Below the pieces are notes generated by a model, which ran no database searches, was not told where the DNA came from, and saw nothing but the letters and a program-made list of their open reading frames with translations. Positions 54,815-62,555 of a stretch of DNA of 64,000 bases are shown here, in pieces. Made by a program: the position numbers and the translations under genes. The DNA is from Naasia sp. (GTDB lineage: Bacteria > Actinomycetota > Actinomycetes > Actinomycetales > Microbacteriaceae): positions 1 through 64,000 of the forward strand of contig NZ_JAODMK010000021.1 of assembly GCF_025465545.1 (NCBI RefSeq). The letters run 5' to 3'. The number at the start of each line of letters is the position of its first letter. Position 1 is the first letter of the stretch.

Positions 54815-55903
54815 TCACCGGGTCCCGTCGGCAGTGCCGTTGCGGTCCTCCGGTGTGCGCCTCCAGCGGATGCGCAGCGGCCCACGGGCCGTCGCGGGAT
54901 CCACCACGCTCCCCCGCTGCGTGACCTCCACCTCGCCCTCCGCCATCATGCGCGCGGCGGTCCGGCGCACCGGCTCCATGAGATGACGCCAGCTCTCCGG
55001 CGCCATCGTGCGGGCGACGTCAGACGGGCAGATCGTCGAGGTCGCCGCACGAGCGGCGAGCAGGGTGCGGATCGTCGCGGCGATCTCCGCCTGCTCGCTG
55101 TCCATTGCCCCCCTGTGCGCGACCACCGGCCGTGGCTCCTCAGGCAGCTGGATGACGGTGAATGCCGCGCCGGTCGAGTCGGTCGCGTGCGAGATCCGCC
55201 CGAACGGGGTGTCCATGGGACCGTCCAGAACGGTGCCGCCCGCCTGGCGCACGCGATCGGCGGCCTCATCCGCGTCGGTCACCGCGAAGTAGACGTTCCA
55301 GCGCGACGGTTCCTCAGGTGAGCCCGACGAGGCATCGACGATCCCAGCCTCCGCCTCGGGTCCTTCCCGGTAGGTCACCATGCGGAACTGGTCGGAGTCG
55401 GACAGGACTCTCACCTCCCAGCCGAGGGCATCCTGGTAGAACTCGACGGTCTTCGGATACTCGCGGGTCGTGTGCAGCTCGTACCAGCAGGGCGTTCCCG
55501 GCTCGTCCTCGATCGGCGTGCCCTCGAAGCCGTCGAGCTCCCAGAGGCCGAGCTCTGCTCCGCTCGGGTCGCGGAGAATCGCCCGGCGGCCGAGCCCCTG
55601 CACGTCCTCCGGGGCGAGAACGATCTCTCCCCCGCTGGCCTGCACCCGCCCGAGGACCTGGTCCAGTTCGGGCGCGAGCAGGTACACCCGCCACGCGCTC
55701 GGCGCCCCGCCCTGGGCTCGGAGCAGTCCGGCGATCACCTCCTGCCCGTGCAGCAGGTCGCGGTAGCCGCCGAACTCCGCCTTCGGCTCGCTCGGCTCGA
55801 GGCCGAGCGCGGCCGAATAGAAGCGGCCCGCCTCCTCGGGATCGGTGCTGGTCAGCTCGATCCACACCGGGGCTCCCGCCGGCTTTCCCTGGACCCGTGG
55901 CAT
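54815..55903 (-). CDS. double VOC (glyoxalase-like) protein fused to a DUF3253 domain
   Basis: A 362-residue three-part protein. Residues 8-125 and 135-255 are two VOC half-barrels (VWIELTSTDPEEAGRFY; CWYELHTTREYPKTVEFY, ending GAAFTVIQLPEEP). After them residues 270-350 match the DUF3253 pattern: a helical unit with STICPSDVARTMAPESWR, MEPVRRTAARMMAEGEVEV and RGPLRIRW. VOC domains bind metals or small reactive molecules; DUF3253 is of unknown role and usually a stand-alone protein. Confidence 0.85.
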   Translation of the reverse strand: MPRVQGKPAGAPVWIELTSTDPEEAGRFYSAALGLEPSEPKAEFGGYRDLLHGQEVIAGLLRAQGGAPSAWRVYLLAPELDQVLGRVQASGGEIVLAPEDVQGLGRRAILRDPSGAELGLWELDGFEGTPIEDEPGTPCWYELHTTREYPKTVEFYQDALGWEVRVLSDSDQFRMVTYREGPEAEAGIVDASSGSPEEPSRWNVYFAVTDADEAADRVRQAGGTVLDGPMDTPFGRISHATDSTGAAFTVIQLPEEPRPVVAHRGAMDSEQAEIAATIRTLLAARAATSTICPSDVARTMAPESWRHLMEPVRRTAARMMAEGEVEVTQRGSVVDPATARGPLRIRWRRTPEDRNGTADGTR

Positions 55904-55934
55904 CGCTCTCCCCGCCTCCCGTCGATTGCCGACT

Positions 55935-56021
55935 CTCTCGCTCAGCAGGCATTCTCGCCCTCAGCAGGCACTTCTGTCGCGGATCGCCGCGGGGGCGCCG
56001 ATCCTGCCTGCTGAGCGAGAG
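55935..56021 (+). repeat. 87-bp palindromic intergenic element, copy 1
   Basis: 17-bp terminal arms CTCTCGCTCAGCAGGCA (55935-55951) and its exact reverse complement (56005-56021). A 9-nt spacer follows the left arm, then a partial copy TCAGCAGGC (55961-55969) and a 35-nt centre that can fold by GGATCG/CGATCC. It lies between the VOC-DUF3253 gene and the GH65 gene. Copy 2 at 62097-62183 has the same plan. Confidence 0.85.
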
Positions 56022-56047
56022 GAGGGCGGAGCCTCCGCGGCGTCGGG

Positions 56048-58600
56048 TCAGTGCAGGGCGTCGCTCGCTTCGCTGGACTCGTCGAGGACCGGGATCTGCA
56101 TGGTGACCAGGGGAATCGGTTCGGTGAGGGTCGGCAGGGAGGGGACCATCAGGGTGCCGTCCTCGCGACGATAGGAGAACGGCCGGTCCTGTCCGGGGCC
56201 CGGGCCGCGGTCAGGACCCTGCCCGTCGAGGCGAACATCCGCGTCGGCGCCGGGCGCCACCTGGTACCTCGTGCCGCGGACGGTGAAGCTGACCGGGCTG
56301 TCGCCCTCGAGCACCGTCACCTGCATCCGGGTCTCCTGGATGGTGACGAGGATCCGCGTGCCGTGCCAGATCATCCGGAACCGCAGCTGCGGCCAGGACT
56401 TGGGCAGGCGCGGGTCGAAGCTGAGCTCGCCGTCGTGATCGCGCATTCCCCCGAACCCGGACACCAGCCCGCTCCAGACACCGCCGGCCGAGGCCACGTG
56501 CACGCCGTCGGAGGTGTTCTTGTGCAGGTTGGCGAGGTCCACGAACAGGCTGTGGGTGAAGTACTCGAGCGCGAGGTCCTGATAGCCGATCTCGGCGGCG
56601 ATGATCGACTGCACCACGTTCGACAGGGTCGAGTCGCTGGTGGTCAGGGGGTCGTAGTAGTCGAAGTCGGCGAGCTTCTCCTCGAGCGTGAACTGGTTGC
56701 CCTGCAGGAACAGTGCGAGCACGACATCCGCCTGCTTCAGCACCTGGAACCGGTAGATCACGAGCGGGTGGAAGTGCAGCATGAGCGGCTTCTGCTCGGG
56801 CGGCGTGTTCGAGAGGTCCCATACCTCGCGCTCGAGGAAGTGCGAGTCCTGCGGGTGGATCTGCAGCGCCTCCGAGTACGGGATGAACATCGCCTCCGCG
56901 GCGCGGTCCCAGTCCTCGAGCTCGTCATCGCGCAGGCTCAGCCGGTCGACCATCCGCACATATGCGTCGGGCTCCAACTCGGCCAGCTGCCGCACGGTCT
57001 GAGCGGCATAGCGGAGATTGAATCGGGCCATCACGTTGGTGAACAGGTTGTTGTTGACGACCGTCGTGTACTCGTCGGGGCCGGTGACGCCGTGGATCTC
57101 GAAGCTGTCGCCGCCGTTGTGCCGCCAGAAGCCGAGGGTCATCCACATCCGCGCCGTCTCGACCGCCATGTCGATGGCGCCGTTCGCGAGGAAGCCGATG
57201 TCGCCGGTGGCATGCAGGAACTTGGCCAGAGCAAACGTCACGTCCGCGTTGATGTGGTACTGCGCGGTGCCAGCCGCGTAGTACGCGGAGGCCTCCTCGC
57301 CATTGATGGTGCGCCACGGGAAGAGCGCTCCGTCCTCGTTGAGCATCCGGGCGCGCTCGCGGGCGAGCGGCAGCATGTGCTGCCGGGCGCGGAGGGCGTT
57401 CCGCGCCCAGAGCGGACTCGTGTAGGCGAGGAACGGGACCATGTAGATCTCGGTGTCCCAGAAGTAGTGGCCGCCGTAGCCGCTGCCGGTGACGCCCTTG
57501 GCGGGGATGCCGAGACCGTCGGCGCGGGCGGCCGCCTGGGCGAGCTGGTACAGGTTCCAGCGCACCGCCTGCTGGATGTCGCGGTGCCCGGTGACCTCCA
57601 CGTCGGAGCGGTACCAGTAGGCGTCGAGCCACTGCCGCTGCCGCAGGTACTGCAGCTCGACGCCCTCGGTGCGGACGCGGTCGAGGTTGCGGCCGCAGCG
57701 GTCGATGAGCTCACGTGTCGGCGTGCTGCGGGAGTCGTGGTAGGCGACCACCTTCGTGATCCGCACCGGCTTCCCGCGGCGCGCCTGCACCGAGTAGACG
57801 TTCTTGGCGATGTCGGCGTCGACGTAGTTGTCGACCGTGTAGTCGTTGTCGGTCTCGATCCGATGGTCGGCCGCCACGGCCACCCGCATCCCGGAGTTGG
57901 CGACGCGGTAGCTGAGCACGGCACGGTCCCCCTCCTGCCAGTGCTCGCCGGGCAGGAACACCCGGTCGACGATGCGCTCGCCCTTGCGCGGGTCGTGCAC
58001 GACCTTCGCGGGCGCAACAGTGCCCGCGTACTCGTCCTCGCCGTCCTGCCGGTTGAGCAGCTGGCAGGCCACGGTGATCGGCGCATCGGCGTCGAGCATC
58101 GTGACCTCGATGGTCATGATCGCGAGGTGCCGCTCGGAGAAGGACACCATGCGGCTCGTCTTCACTCGCACGCGCTTGCCTGCCGGGGTGAGCCAGAGCA
58201 GGTCGCGGCGCAGGACGCCCTCGCGGAAGTCGAGGCTGCGCTCGTACTCCAGCAGGTCCGCCTCGTCGAGCGCGAGGGGCTCGTCGTCCACGTAGAGGCG
58301 CATGATCTTGCTGTCCGGCGCGTTCGCGATCGTCTGACCGACCTCGGCGAACCCGTACGCCTGCTCGGCGTGCCGGATCTTCCAGGTCTCGTGCAGCCCG
58401 TTGAGGAAGGTGCCGTGCTCGTGCGCCTTGCGTCCCTCCGCATTGTTGCCGCGCATGCCGAGGAAGCCGTTGCCCACGGCGAAGAGGGTCTCGACCACGC
58501 CGATGTCCTCACCGCTGTAGCGCGCCTCACGAAGCCGCCAGGGATCCACGGGGAACCGGTCGCGATCGAGGACCGGCCTTGACACGTTTTCCGCACTCAT
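56048..58600 (-). CDS. glycoside hydrolase family 65 protein (disaccharide phosphorylase-like)
   Basis: An 850-residue GH65 enzyme: an N-terminal beta-sandwich (WRLREARYSGEDIGVVETLF), an (alpha/alpha)6 barrel and a C-terminal sheet. The catalytic Glu is in HGVTGPDEYTTVVNNN. Further marks are LKQADVVLALFL, YYDPLTTSDSTLSN (phosphate/active-site loop) and GVHVASAGGVWSGLV. GH65 holds maltose, trehalose and kojibiose phosphorylases; a coupled beta-phosphoglucomutase-like gene points to release of beta-glucose 1-phosphate. Confidence 0.92.
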   Translation of the reverse strand: MSAENVSRPVLDRDRFPVDPWRLREARYSGEDIGVVETLFAVGNGFLGMRGNNAEGRKAHEHGTFLNGLHETWKIRHAEQAYGFAEVGQTIANAPDSKIMRLYVDDEPLALDEADLLEYERSLDFREGVLRRDLLWLTPAGKRVRVKTSRMVSFSERHLAIMTIEVTMLDADAPITVACQLLNRQDGEDEYAGTVAPAKVVHDPRKGERIVDRVFLPGEHWQEGDRAVLSYRVANSGMRVAVAADHRIETDNDYTVDNYVDADIAKNVYSVQARRGKPVRITKVVAYHDSRSTPTRELIDRCGRNLDRVRTEGVELQYLRQRQWLDAYWYRSDVEVTGHRDIQQAVRWNLYQLAQAAARADGLGIPAKGVTGSGYGGHYFWDTEIYMVPFLAYTSPLWARNALRARQHMLPLARERARMLNEDGALFPWRTINGEEASAYYAAGTAQYHINADVTFALAKFLHATGDIGFLANGAIDMAVETARMWMTLGFWRHNGGDSFEIHGVTGPDEYTTVVNNNLFTNVMARFNLRYAAQTVRQLAELEPDAYVRMVDRLSLRDDELEDWDRAAEAMFIPYSEALQIHPQDSHFLEREVWDLSNTPPEQKPLMLHFHPLVIYRFQVLKQADVVLALFLQGNQFTLEEKLADFDYYDPLTTSDSTLSNVVQSIIAAEIGYQDLALEYFTHSLFVDLANLHKNTSDGVHVASAGGVWSGLVSGFGGMRDHDGELSFDPRLPKSWPQLRFRMIWHGTRILVTIQETRMQVTVLEGDSPVSFTVRGTRYQVAPGADADVRLDGQGPDRGPGPGQDRPFSYRREDGTLMVPSLPTLTEPIPLVTMQIPVLDESSEASDALH

Positions 58601-59295
58601 TCGCGCACCTCCGAGAACTCGGCGAGATCGTCGACCACAATGCTGGCGCCGGCCGATCGCAGCGCCTCCTCACCCGCTCCGCGGTCGACCCCGACCACGA
58701 GACCGAACGAGCCGGCGTGCGCGGCGGCCACGCCGGAGATGGCGTCCTCGAACACGACCGCCTGCGCGGGCTCGACGCCGAGCGCGCGCGCCGCGTGCAG
58801 GAACATGTCGGGCGCCGGCTTGCTGCCGAGCCCCTGCTCCCCCGCCGTGACTCCGTCGACGACGATCGGGAAGCGGTCGAGCAGGTGCGCTGCGGTGAGC
58901 ACCCAGCGAGCGTTCTTCGAGCTGGAGACCACGGCCATGGGGATGCCGGCCGCCGCGAGCCGATCGACGAGGGCCAGCGAGCCGGGATACGCCTCGATGC
59001 CCTCCTCGTCGAGCACCCGGGTGAAGACGTCGTTCTTGCGGTTGCCGATGCCCCACACCGTGTCCGCGGTGGACGGATCCCCGGGCGTCCCCAGCGGCAC
59101 CGAGATGCCTCGCGAGGCGAGCAGGCCGGCGACTCCGTCGTCCCGCTTCTTGCCGTCGAGATAGGTGAAGTAGTCGTCGTCGGTGTATGGCGCGGTCACG
59201 CCCTTCTCGGCGAACAGCTCGGTGAACATGGCGCGCCAGGCATGCATGTGGATGTCCGCGGTGGGCGTGAGCACGCCGTCGAGGTCGAACAGCAC
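58597..59295 (-). CDS. HAD hydrolase of the beta-phosphoglucomutase family
   Basis: A protein of 232 residues from GTG at 59295: motif I LFDLDGVLTPTADIHMHAW, motif II VVSSSKNARW, motif III KPAPDMFLHAARALG, motif IV VVFEDAISGVAAAHAG. The domain would normally start some residues earlier; upstream in frame is [18 protein letters not shown] with CTG at 59346, five bases after GGGAG, so the true start may be that CTG. Its stop overlaps the GH65 start by 4 bp. The pair would convert a glucose disaccharide and phosphate to glucose 6-phosphate. Confidence 0.88.
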   Translation of the reverse strand: MLFDLDGVLTPTADIHMHAWRAMFTELFAEKGVTAPYTDDDYFTYLDGKKRDDGVAGLLASRGISVPLGTPGDPSTADTVWGIGNRKNDVFTRVLDEEGIEAYPGSLALVDRLAAAGIPMAVVSSSKNARWVLTAAHLLDRFPIVVDGVTAGEQGLGSKPAPDMFLHAARALGVEPAQAVVFEDAISGVAAAHAGSFGLVVGVDRGAGEEALRSAGASIVVDDLAEFSEVRE

Positions 59296-59491
59296 GGCGC
59301 GATAGTCCTCGAGGCGAGGCAGCGACGGAGAGGGGGTGGAATTCAGGAGGGCTCCCGGGTTCTGCTGCCCCGGGTTCCCGCGGCACCGGGAAGCATATGC
59401 GACCGGTGGTGCGCCGGCGGGTTCCGACAGGTAACGCCTCGATCACGGCTGTCGTCGAGCACGACGCCCCGGCCGTGCCGCGGGCGCCGGG

Positions 59492-60226
59492 TCAGGGCTC
59501 GGGAAGCCGGACGAGCGGCTCGACCTGGGCGAGTTCCGGGAGGAGGCCGATGTCGATGAGGCGGAGCCGCCCGGCGTAGTCGCGGCCAGGAGGACGAAGC
59601 AGACCGGCCTTGACCGCCCCGAAGGTGACGGTGACCTCGGCCGGGAGCACGGTCGGGTCGGGGACCTCCCCGGTGTCGGCGTCGACGCCGCTCGGGAGAT
59701 CGACGGCCACGACGCGCGGTGCCCCGGGAAGGCCGAGCAGGGGCAGCAGGGCGGCCACCGCCGCGCGCGCGGCTCCGCGAAGGGCGGGCGAGCCTGCGGA
59801 TCCGGTCCCGAAGAGTCCGTCGACCAGGATGTCCGCGTTCCGCGCGGCGGCGACCACGGCGTCGATCGGCGTCGGAGGCAGGACAGCGACGCCGGCCGCC
59901 TCCGCCGCCGCGAGTCCTTCGGCGTGGGTGCGCCCGAGCACGGGGACGACGGTCACCTCCGTGCCGCCTGCGGCGAGCTCCGCGCCCGCGAACAGGGCGT
60001 CGCCCGCATTGTTGCCGGGCCCCACCAGCAGCAGGAGCCGCGGCGCGCTTCCTGGGCTGCGGCTGCGCCCGGTGCCGGTGCCGGTGCCGTTGTCGCTCTC
60101 GTTCTCGAGCATCGCGCGGATCTCCGCCGCCAAGCCCGCGGCGGCCCGCGCCATCAGCGGCTCCCCCGCGTCGAGGTGGGGCTGCTCCGCGCGGCGGACC
60201 TGCGCCGCGGAGTAGCCCTCGATCAC
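59492..60226 (-). CDS. nnrE: NAD(P)H-hydrate epimerase (YjeF N-terminal domain)
   Basis: A 244-residue YjeF_N protein: YSAAQVRRAEQPHLDAGEPL at the N-terminus, LLLVGPGNNAGDALFAG, ADILVDGLFGTGSAG and VVAVDLPSGVDADTGEV, then VTFGAVKAGLL. It epimerises damaged NAD(P)HX so that the dehydratase can repair it; the dehydratase domain is not present here. The start is GTG at 60226. Just upstream, a 71-bp duplication of the start region forms a short overlapping frame. Confidence 0.93.
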   Translation of the reverse strand: MIEGYSAAQVRRAEQPHLDAGEPLMARAAAGLAAEIRAMLENESDNGTGTGTGRSRSPGSAPRLLLLVGPGNNAGDALFAGAELAAGGTEVTVVPVLGRTHAEGLAAAEAAGVAVLPPTPIDAVVAAARNADILVDGLFGTGSAGSPALRGAARAAVAALLPLLGLPGAPRVVAVDLPSGVDADTGEVPDPTVLPAEVTVTFGAVKAGLLRPPGRDYAGRLRLIDIGLLPELAQVEPLVRLPEP

Positions 60227-60303
60227 GACGGCTGCCCCGCGTCGAGGTGGGGCTGGTCCGCGCCGCGGTCCTGCGCCGCGGAGCAGCCCTCGATCACGAC
60301 GGC
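60164..60303 (-). repeat. 71-bp imperfect tandem duplication of the nnrE 5' end
   Basis: Copy A (60164-60232, including the nnrE start) and copy B (60235-60303, upstream of it) are offset by 71 bp and differ at about four of 69 aligned bases. Copy B keeps a GTG start at 60297 and reads MIEGCSAAQDRGADQPHLDA then GQPS before TGA at 60225-60223, which overlaps the GTG of nnrE. Because 71 is not a multiple of three, the two copies are in different frames. Confidence 0.85.
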
Positions 60304-60549
60304 CTAGGCGGCGAGCTTGGCGAGCAGCTCGGAGTCGCTCGGCTCCACCAGATGCGAGCCGTCGGGGAAGACGATCACGGGGATGTTCATGCGTCCGCTG
60401 ATGGCGCGAGCCCGGTCCGCCGCATCCACGATTGCCTCCGTGTCGATGTAGTCATAGTCGATCTGCTCCCGGTCGAGCACCGCCTTCGCCCGGCGGCAGT
60501 CGCCGCACCAGTCCGCACCGAACATCGTGATCCGCTTCGTATCGCTCAT
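60304..60549 (-). CDS. mycoredoxin/glutaredoxin-like protein
   Basis: An 81-residue glutaredoxin fold: ITMFGADWCGDCRRAK with the CxxC-type active site WCGDC (Cys17 and Cys20), cis-Pro in NIPVIVFPDGSHLVEPS. Actinobacterial proteins of this type reduce mycothiol mixed disulfides. ATG at 60549 is the domain start. Located directly upstream of the duplicated nnrE start. Confidence 0.9.
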   Translation of the reverse strand: MSDTKRITMFGADWCGDCRRAKAVLDREQIDYDYIDTEAIVDAADRARAISGRMNIPVIVFPDGSHLVEPSDSELLAKLAA

Positions 60550-60677
60550 GCGGATGGCCAACGCCCCCGCAGGAGGGCGTATTCCCGGGGCTGGGACGCG
60601 GCAGCACCATCCGCTGGGGCGTCCGAGATGTTGACCAGTCAGCTGACCCGGAACCTCCGGACACGGAGCGGGAGACC

Positions 60678-61067
60678 TCATCGCCTCCTGGCCCGGATCG
60701 CGGAAGGTGAGCTGCGGGCTCGGAGGACCAGCGCGACGAGCAGCCGCCAGCCCAGGAAGGACACGGCGAGCAGGATCACCGTCACGACGACGAAGGCGGG
60801 GGCGATCCCCTGGCCGATCGCCGCGCGGAGCAGCATCCCGAGCACCAGCGTGCTGATCCAGACCACCCCGCCGAAGCGCAGCACCGCGAACGGGTTCCCT
60901 CGTCCGGCGAGCAGCCATCCGCTCTGCAGTCCCACGAGGAAGGGCAGCAGGGTGAGGGCATATCCCCCGGCGTCCTCGCCGTGGCTCGCGCGGCCGATGG
61001 CGACGAAGACCAGGAGCAGCAGGAGATCGATCAGCCAGGCGATTCCCCGGCGGGTAGACGGACGCAT
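60678..61067 (-). CDS. DUF3054-family membrane protein
   Basis: A 129-residue protein with four membrane helices and the family signature VFVAIGRASHGEDAGG followed by PFLVGLQSGWLLAGRGNP. Function of DUF3054 is unknown. ATG at 61067 begins with a short positively charged N-terminus before helix 1. Confidence 0.88.
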   Translation of the reverse strand: MRPSTRRGIAWLIDLLLLLVFVAIGRASHGEDAGGYALTLLPFLVGLQSGWLLAGRGNPFAVLRFGGVVWISTLVLGMLLRAAIGQGIAPAFVVVTVILLAVSFLGWRLLVALVLRARSSPSAIRARRR

Positions 61068-61121
61068 GCGTCCACGCTAGATCGCCGGCGGGCCTCGTCC
61101 GCCCGGCGCTTCGTGCAGGCC

Positions 61122-61469
61122 TCAGGCGTGGCGGCGAGCGAGGAGGGCCGCGCAGAGCGGCAGCCACTCGTCGGCGGCGGCAACCGGGACGCCGACCCAG
61201 TCCTTGAATGGCCGCCCCTTTCCGGACGGGTCGAACAGGGCCGCGCCGGGCACCGCCATGGCCCGCGCGAACTCGGCGCTGTTCCGCCCGAGCCGGAGCC
61301 CGAAGACGTCCTGGTGCAGGCACGCCACCATCGTTCCGGCCGCGATCAGGTTGGGCCGGCCCATCATCGTGCCCTGCCGGACCTCGGGGGCGAGTGCCTC
61401 CAGGACGTCGGCGAAGTGCTGGCGGGCCAGCGAGATGCGCTCCGCCTCGTCGTGCGAGATCTCGGCCAC
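61122..61469 (-). CDS. TfoX N-terminal-like small protein
   Basis: A 115-residue protein with VRQGTMMGRPNLIAAGTMVAC, VFGLRLGRNSAEFARAM and GRPFKDWVGVP, which follow the pattern of TfoX_N/YjbR-like domains (R-x-M-x-G followed by strand-rich core). Role unknown; TfoX is a competence regulator in other bacteria but this short form is not shown to act that way. GTG at 61469 lies 9 bp after the stop of the HhH-GPD gene. Confidence 0.75.
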   Translation of the reverse strand: MAEISHDEAERISLARQHFADVLEALAPEVRQGTMMGRPNLIAAGTMVACLHQDVFGLRLGRNSAEFARAMAVPGAALFDPSGKGRPFKDWVGVPVAAADEWLPLCAALLARRHA

Positions 61470-61477
61470 GTGCGCAC

Positions 61478-62059
61478 TCAGCCGTTCTTGGCTGCGGCCT
61501 TGGCGGCCCGCTTGGTCTCGCGGACGCGTGTGAGAGAGTCCCGATCGACGATGTCGGCCACCGACCGGTAGCTCCCCGCTTCGCCGTACGGGCCCGCGGC
61601 CTCCCGCCAGCCGGCGGCGGGAAGGCCGCACTGCTTGCCCAGCAGGGCGAGGAAGATCTTCGCCTTCTGCTCGCCGAAGCCGGGCAGCGCCCTGAGCCGC
61701 CGGAGCACCTCGGGGCCGTCCGGGTCGTCCCTGGTCCAGACGGCCGAGGCGTCTCCGTCCCAGTGCTCCACCAGCGCCTCGCACAGCGCCTTCGTGCGGC
61801 CCGCCATGGAACCCGGATACCGGTGGACCGAGGGCGGCGTGCGGAACACCTCGGTCAGCCGCTCCTCGCTCTCGTCCGCGAGTGTCCTCGCATCGAACGC
61901 CCCCAGCCGGTCCCGGATCTTGGCCGGACCGGCGAAGGCCGTCTCCATCGGCACCTGCTGGTCCAGCAGCATGCCGAGCAGGAGCGCGAGCGGATCGGCG
62001 GACAGCAGCTCGTCCGCCGCGGCGTCGCCGGTGATGTGCAGAGACGTGCTCATGCGCAC
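61478..62059 (-). CDS. HhH-GPD-type base-excision repair protein
   Basis: A 193-residue protein of the HhH-GPD superfamily: ALLLGMLLDQQVPMETAF at the N-terminus, a helix-hairpin-helix LRALPGFGEQKAKIFLALLG near residue 125 and a Lys/Arg/Ala-rich C-terminus. Actinobacterial short members lack the iron-sulfur Cys cluster. They are expected to remove damaged bases from DNA. ATG at 62053 (second Met) is an equally good start. Confidence 0.9.
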   Translation of the reverse strand: MRMSTSLHITGDAAADELLSADPLALLLGMLLDQQVPMETAFAGPAKIRDRLGAFDARTLADESEERLTEVFRTPPSVHRYPGSMAGRTKALCEALVEHWDGDASAVWTRDDPDGPEVLRRLRALPGFGEQKAKIFLALLGKQCGLPAAGWREAAGPYGEAGSYRSVADIVDRDSLTRVRETKRAAKAAAKNG

Positions 62060-62096
62060 ATCCTGACAGCACGCATTCGCCGGCGGATCGCCGACC

Positions 62097-62183
62097 TTCT
62101 CGCTCAGCAGGCAGAACGCGGGGACACGCCGCCAGTCGGGCCGCTATCGCCTGCTGAAGCCCAGATTGCCTGCTGAGCGAGAG
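62097..62183 (-). repeat. 87-bp palindromic intergenic element, copy 2 (inverted)
   Basis: Read on the minus strand: left arm CTCTCGCTCAGCAGGCA (62183-62167), 9-nt spacer, TCAGCAGGC (62157-62149), 35-nt centre, right arm (62113-62097, last base changed). Arm, spacer and centre lengths equal those of copy 1 at 55935-56021, whereas spacer and centre sequences differ. Confidence 0.85.
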
Positions 62184-62223
62184 TGCCCGCACAGCGGGCG
62201 GAAAAGCACCGGGCCCCGGCGTC

Positions 62224-62552
62224 TCAGGAGACGGCCAGGGCCCGGGCGTTCAGTGCGTCGGCTGGAGGTGAAGCCGACGTTCTCCATGTGCAGGCTCAGC
62301 GTCGGAGTGATCTCCGAGCCCACCACATTGCGGTTCATCAGATAGTTGAGCGTCTCGTAGTCGACGACCACAAGGGGCGCGTCGCCCGTGACCTGCTTGC
62401 GGATCAGCTGGTACAGCTTAACCCGCGCGGCGTCGTCGGTCTGCGTGGCCGCCTCGTCGATCTGCGCGTCGACACCCTTGTTCGTGTGGAACGTGCTGTT
62501 GATCGGGCCCCCGACCTGGTATGAAGGCGGACAGCGGGTCGGGCGTCCCGGC
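62224..62552 (-). pseudogene. C-terminal remnant of a family 5 (peptide/nickel) solute-binding protein
   Basis: Stitched over two frameshifts the minus strand reads TPDPLSAF, then YQVGGPINSTFHTNKGVDA, then QIDEAATQTDDAARVKLYQL, VVVDYETLNYLMNRNVVG, ending GFTSS and DALNARALAVS before TGA at 62226-62224. This is the C-terminal lobe of DppA/OppA-type lipoproteins. A +1 shift lies near 62523 and another near 62262. The first 80% of the gene is gone; the break is at the LuxR gene's end. Confidence 0.75.
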
Positions 62553-62555
62553 GGC

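Noticed and set aside
56051-58582. 843-codon plus-strand frame opposite GH65
   Set aside because: Antisense shadow of a clear GH65 protein; low-complexity His/Val/Glu composition.
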